NCBI GenBank assembly: GCA_020048255.1
Contig: JAIFMR010000196.1
Coordinates: 1 to 6,897, forward strand
Length of the DNA: 6,897 bases
From: Rhodoferax sp.
GTDB taxonomy: Bacteria; Pseudomonadota; Gammaproteobacteria; Burkholderiales; Burkholderiaceae_C
Direction of reading: 5' to 3'
The translations under genes were made by a program, and so were the position numbers. Of this stretch, positions 6,157-6,897 are shown piece after piece. Numbering within the stretch: the stretch's first letter is position 1; each line of letters starts with the position of its first letter. Below the pieces are notes generated by a model, which was given only the letters and a program-made list of their open reading frames with translations, had not been told where the DNA came from and made no database searches.

Positions 6157-6289
6157 GTTTGGAAGACTCCCGCGCTTCATTTTTCAAAATACGAACAAAA
6201 ACACGGTGCATCACCAGCCCCGCCACGACAAAAAGAACCGATATCCCGATGGCAATCCACGCCCCGTCGGTGTCAAGCAACTGCATCAT
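6149..6289 (-). CDS. Small single-span membrane protein ORF between trpD and trpC
   Basis: An unrecognised ORF of 46 codons fills the trpD-trpC gap. It begins with two adjacent ATG codons (6289 and 6286), 14 nt after the trpD stop, and ends in TGA inside the trpC start (ATGACTGA), an 8-nt overlap. The protein has a short polar start (MMQLLDTDG), a hydrophobic stretch WIAIGISVLFVVAGLVM at about 11-27, then a basic and polar tail (HRVFVRILKNEARESSKHD). One transmembrane helix with the tail in the cytoplasm fits the positive-inside rule. The only ribosome site is a weak TGGA before the ATG. For a real gene: it fills the gap exactly and is coupled to trpC. Against: it is short and matches no family I know. 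No function is proposed. Confidence 0.5.
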   Translation of the reverse strand: MMQLLDTDGAWIAIGISVLFVVAGLVMHRVFVRILKNEARESSKHD

Positions 6290-6303
6290 GTTCCAGCCAC
6301 CGC

Positions 6304-6897
6304 TTATTGAGAACTCAAATGGTGAGCCAGCGTCACCAACTGCCCCAGCTTGGCTTTAGCCGCTCCTGATTCGAGAGCTAACCGCGCTTTACTGATACCT
6401 TCTGCCATGGAACGAGCCACATTGGCAGCATACAACGCCACACCAGCATTGAAGACCACAATTTCCTTGGCTGGACCGTCCACGTTGTCCAACACATCCA
6501 GCAACATGGCACGCGATTGCTCCGGCGTCTCCACCTTGAAAGCCCGATTGCTGGCCATGGCCAGACCGAAATCTTCCGGGTGAATTTCGTACTCCGTCAC
6601 CTTGCCGTCCTTCAGCTCACCCACCAGCGTGGCCGCGCCCAGGCTCACCTCGTCCATGCCATCCTTGCCGTACACCACGATCGCATGCTCGGCACCCAGG
6701 CGCTCCAGCGCGCGCACCTGAATACCCACCAGGTCGGGGTGAAACACGCCCATCAAAATATGCGGCGCACCCGCCGGGTTGGTCAGGGGGCCGAGCAGAT
6801 TGAAGATGGTCTTCACGGCCAGCTCGCGGCGCACCGGAGCGACGTTCTTCATGGCCGGGTGGTGGTTGGGGGCGAACATGAAGCCGACGCCCAGCTC
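6304..6897 (-). CDS. trpD: Anthranilate phosphoribosyltransferase, 3' part
   Basis: Transfers phosphoribose from PRPP to anthranilate, the second step of tryptophan synthesis after chorismate. Only the C-terminal 197 codons are in the window. The frame is open to the edge, with ELGVGF before the first internal Met at 6879, so that Met is not the true start. The anthranilate-binding region APNHHPAMKNVAPVRREL, the NLLGPLTNPAG loop, and the metal-binding DEVS pair (GKDGMDEVSLG) are all present. The end contains VFNAGVALYAAN and a complete C-terminus HHLSSQ. The full protein should be about 345 residues, so roughly 150 are missing upstream. It heads the trpD - small ORF - trpC - ung run, and trpG would be expected farther upstream. 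Confidence 0.98.
   Translation of the reverse strand, partial: ELGVGFMFAPNHHPAMKNVAPVRRELAVKTIFNLLGPLTNPAGAPHILMGVFHPDLVGIQVRALERLGAEHAIVVYGKDGMDEVSLGAATLVGELKDGKVTEYEIHPEDFGLAMASNRAFKVETPEQSRAMLLDVLDNVDGPAKEIVVFNAGVALYAANVARSMAEGISKARLALESGAAKAKLGQLVTLAHHLSSQ

Noticed and set aside
6157..6180. Upstream ATG for trpC at 6180
   Set aside because: The added residues MKRGSLPN are not typical of the family, and the internal ATG has a ribosome site and overlaps the end of the small ORF.
5173..6369. 398-codon plus-strand ORF across ung, trpC and the trpD end
   Set aside because: It lies antisense to three well-identified genes, has low-complexity composition and no recognisable domain.
1..6897. 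Mobile elements, CRISPR arrays, toxin-antitoxin or defence genes
   Set aside because: No transposase, integrase, repeat-spacer pattern or attachment-site duplication beside the tRNAs was seen. Apart from short hairpins, the sequence is fully explained by housekeeping genes.

Overview
The window reads as chromosomal housekeeping DNA of a betaproteobacterium, most likely Burkholderiales and probably Comamonadaceae. The evidence is the betaproteobacterial character of the ribosomal proteins and EF-Tu, the order trpD-trpC-ung followed by tRNA-Tyr/Gly/Thr and tuf, and the GC-rich codon usage. Every supported gene lies on the minus strand, so transcription runs from high to low coordinates. No mobile element, CRISPR array, phage gene or defence gene is visible.

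In the direction of transcription: (1) the 3' part of trpD, a 46-codon single-span membrane ORF overlapping the start of trpC, complete trpC, and ung (6897 to 4631). (2) A tRNA cluster, Tyr(GTA)-Gly(TCC)-Thr(GGT), with CCA encoded in all three genes, leading into tuf 34 nt later (4554 to 4145). (3) tuf, EF-Tu, carrying an apparent 32-bp deletion near its 3' end that shifts the frame and removes the normal C-terminus (4145 to 2987). (4) The start of the S10 ribosomal operon: rpsJ, a 207-nt gap containing a long hairpin and a good sigma70-type promoter, then the tightly coupled run rplC-rplD-rplW-rplB (2977 to 5). rpsS would be expected next, outside the window.

The genes cover tryptophan synthesis (trpD, trpC), uracil excision repair (ung) and translation (tRNAs, EF-Tu, and ribosomal proteins S10, L3, L4, L23 and L2). 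The ribosomal genes overlap or nearly touch, and each has a Shine-Dalgarno sequence inside the previous gene.

The main point of interest is tuf. Its upstream side (tRNA-Tyr-Gly-Thr) belongs to the tuf copy that normally precedes trnW-secE-nusG-rplKAJL-rpoBC. Its downstream side (rpsJ-rplC) belongs to the other copy, normally preceded by fusA. The window therefore joins the left flank of one tuf locus to the right flank of the other through a damaged tuf. This could be recombination between the two copies or, quite plausibly, an assembly join in a repeated gene. Secondary points are the small ORF inside the trp operon and the regulatory-looking rpsJ-rplC gap. I see no convincing new biological system here.
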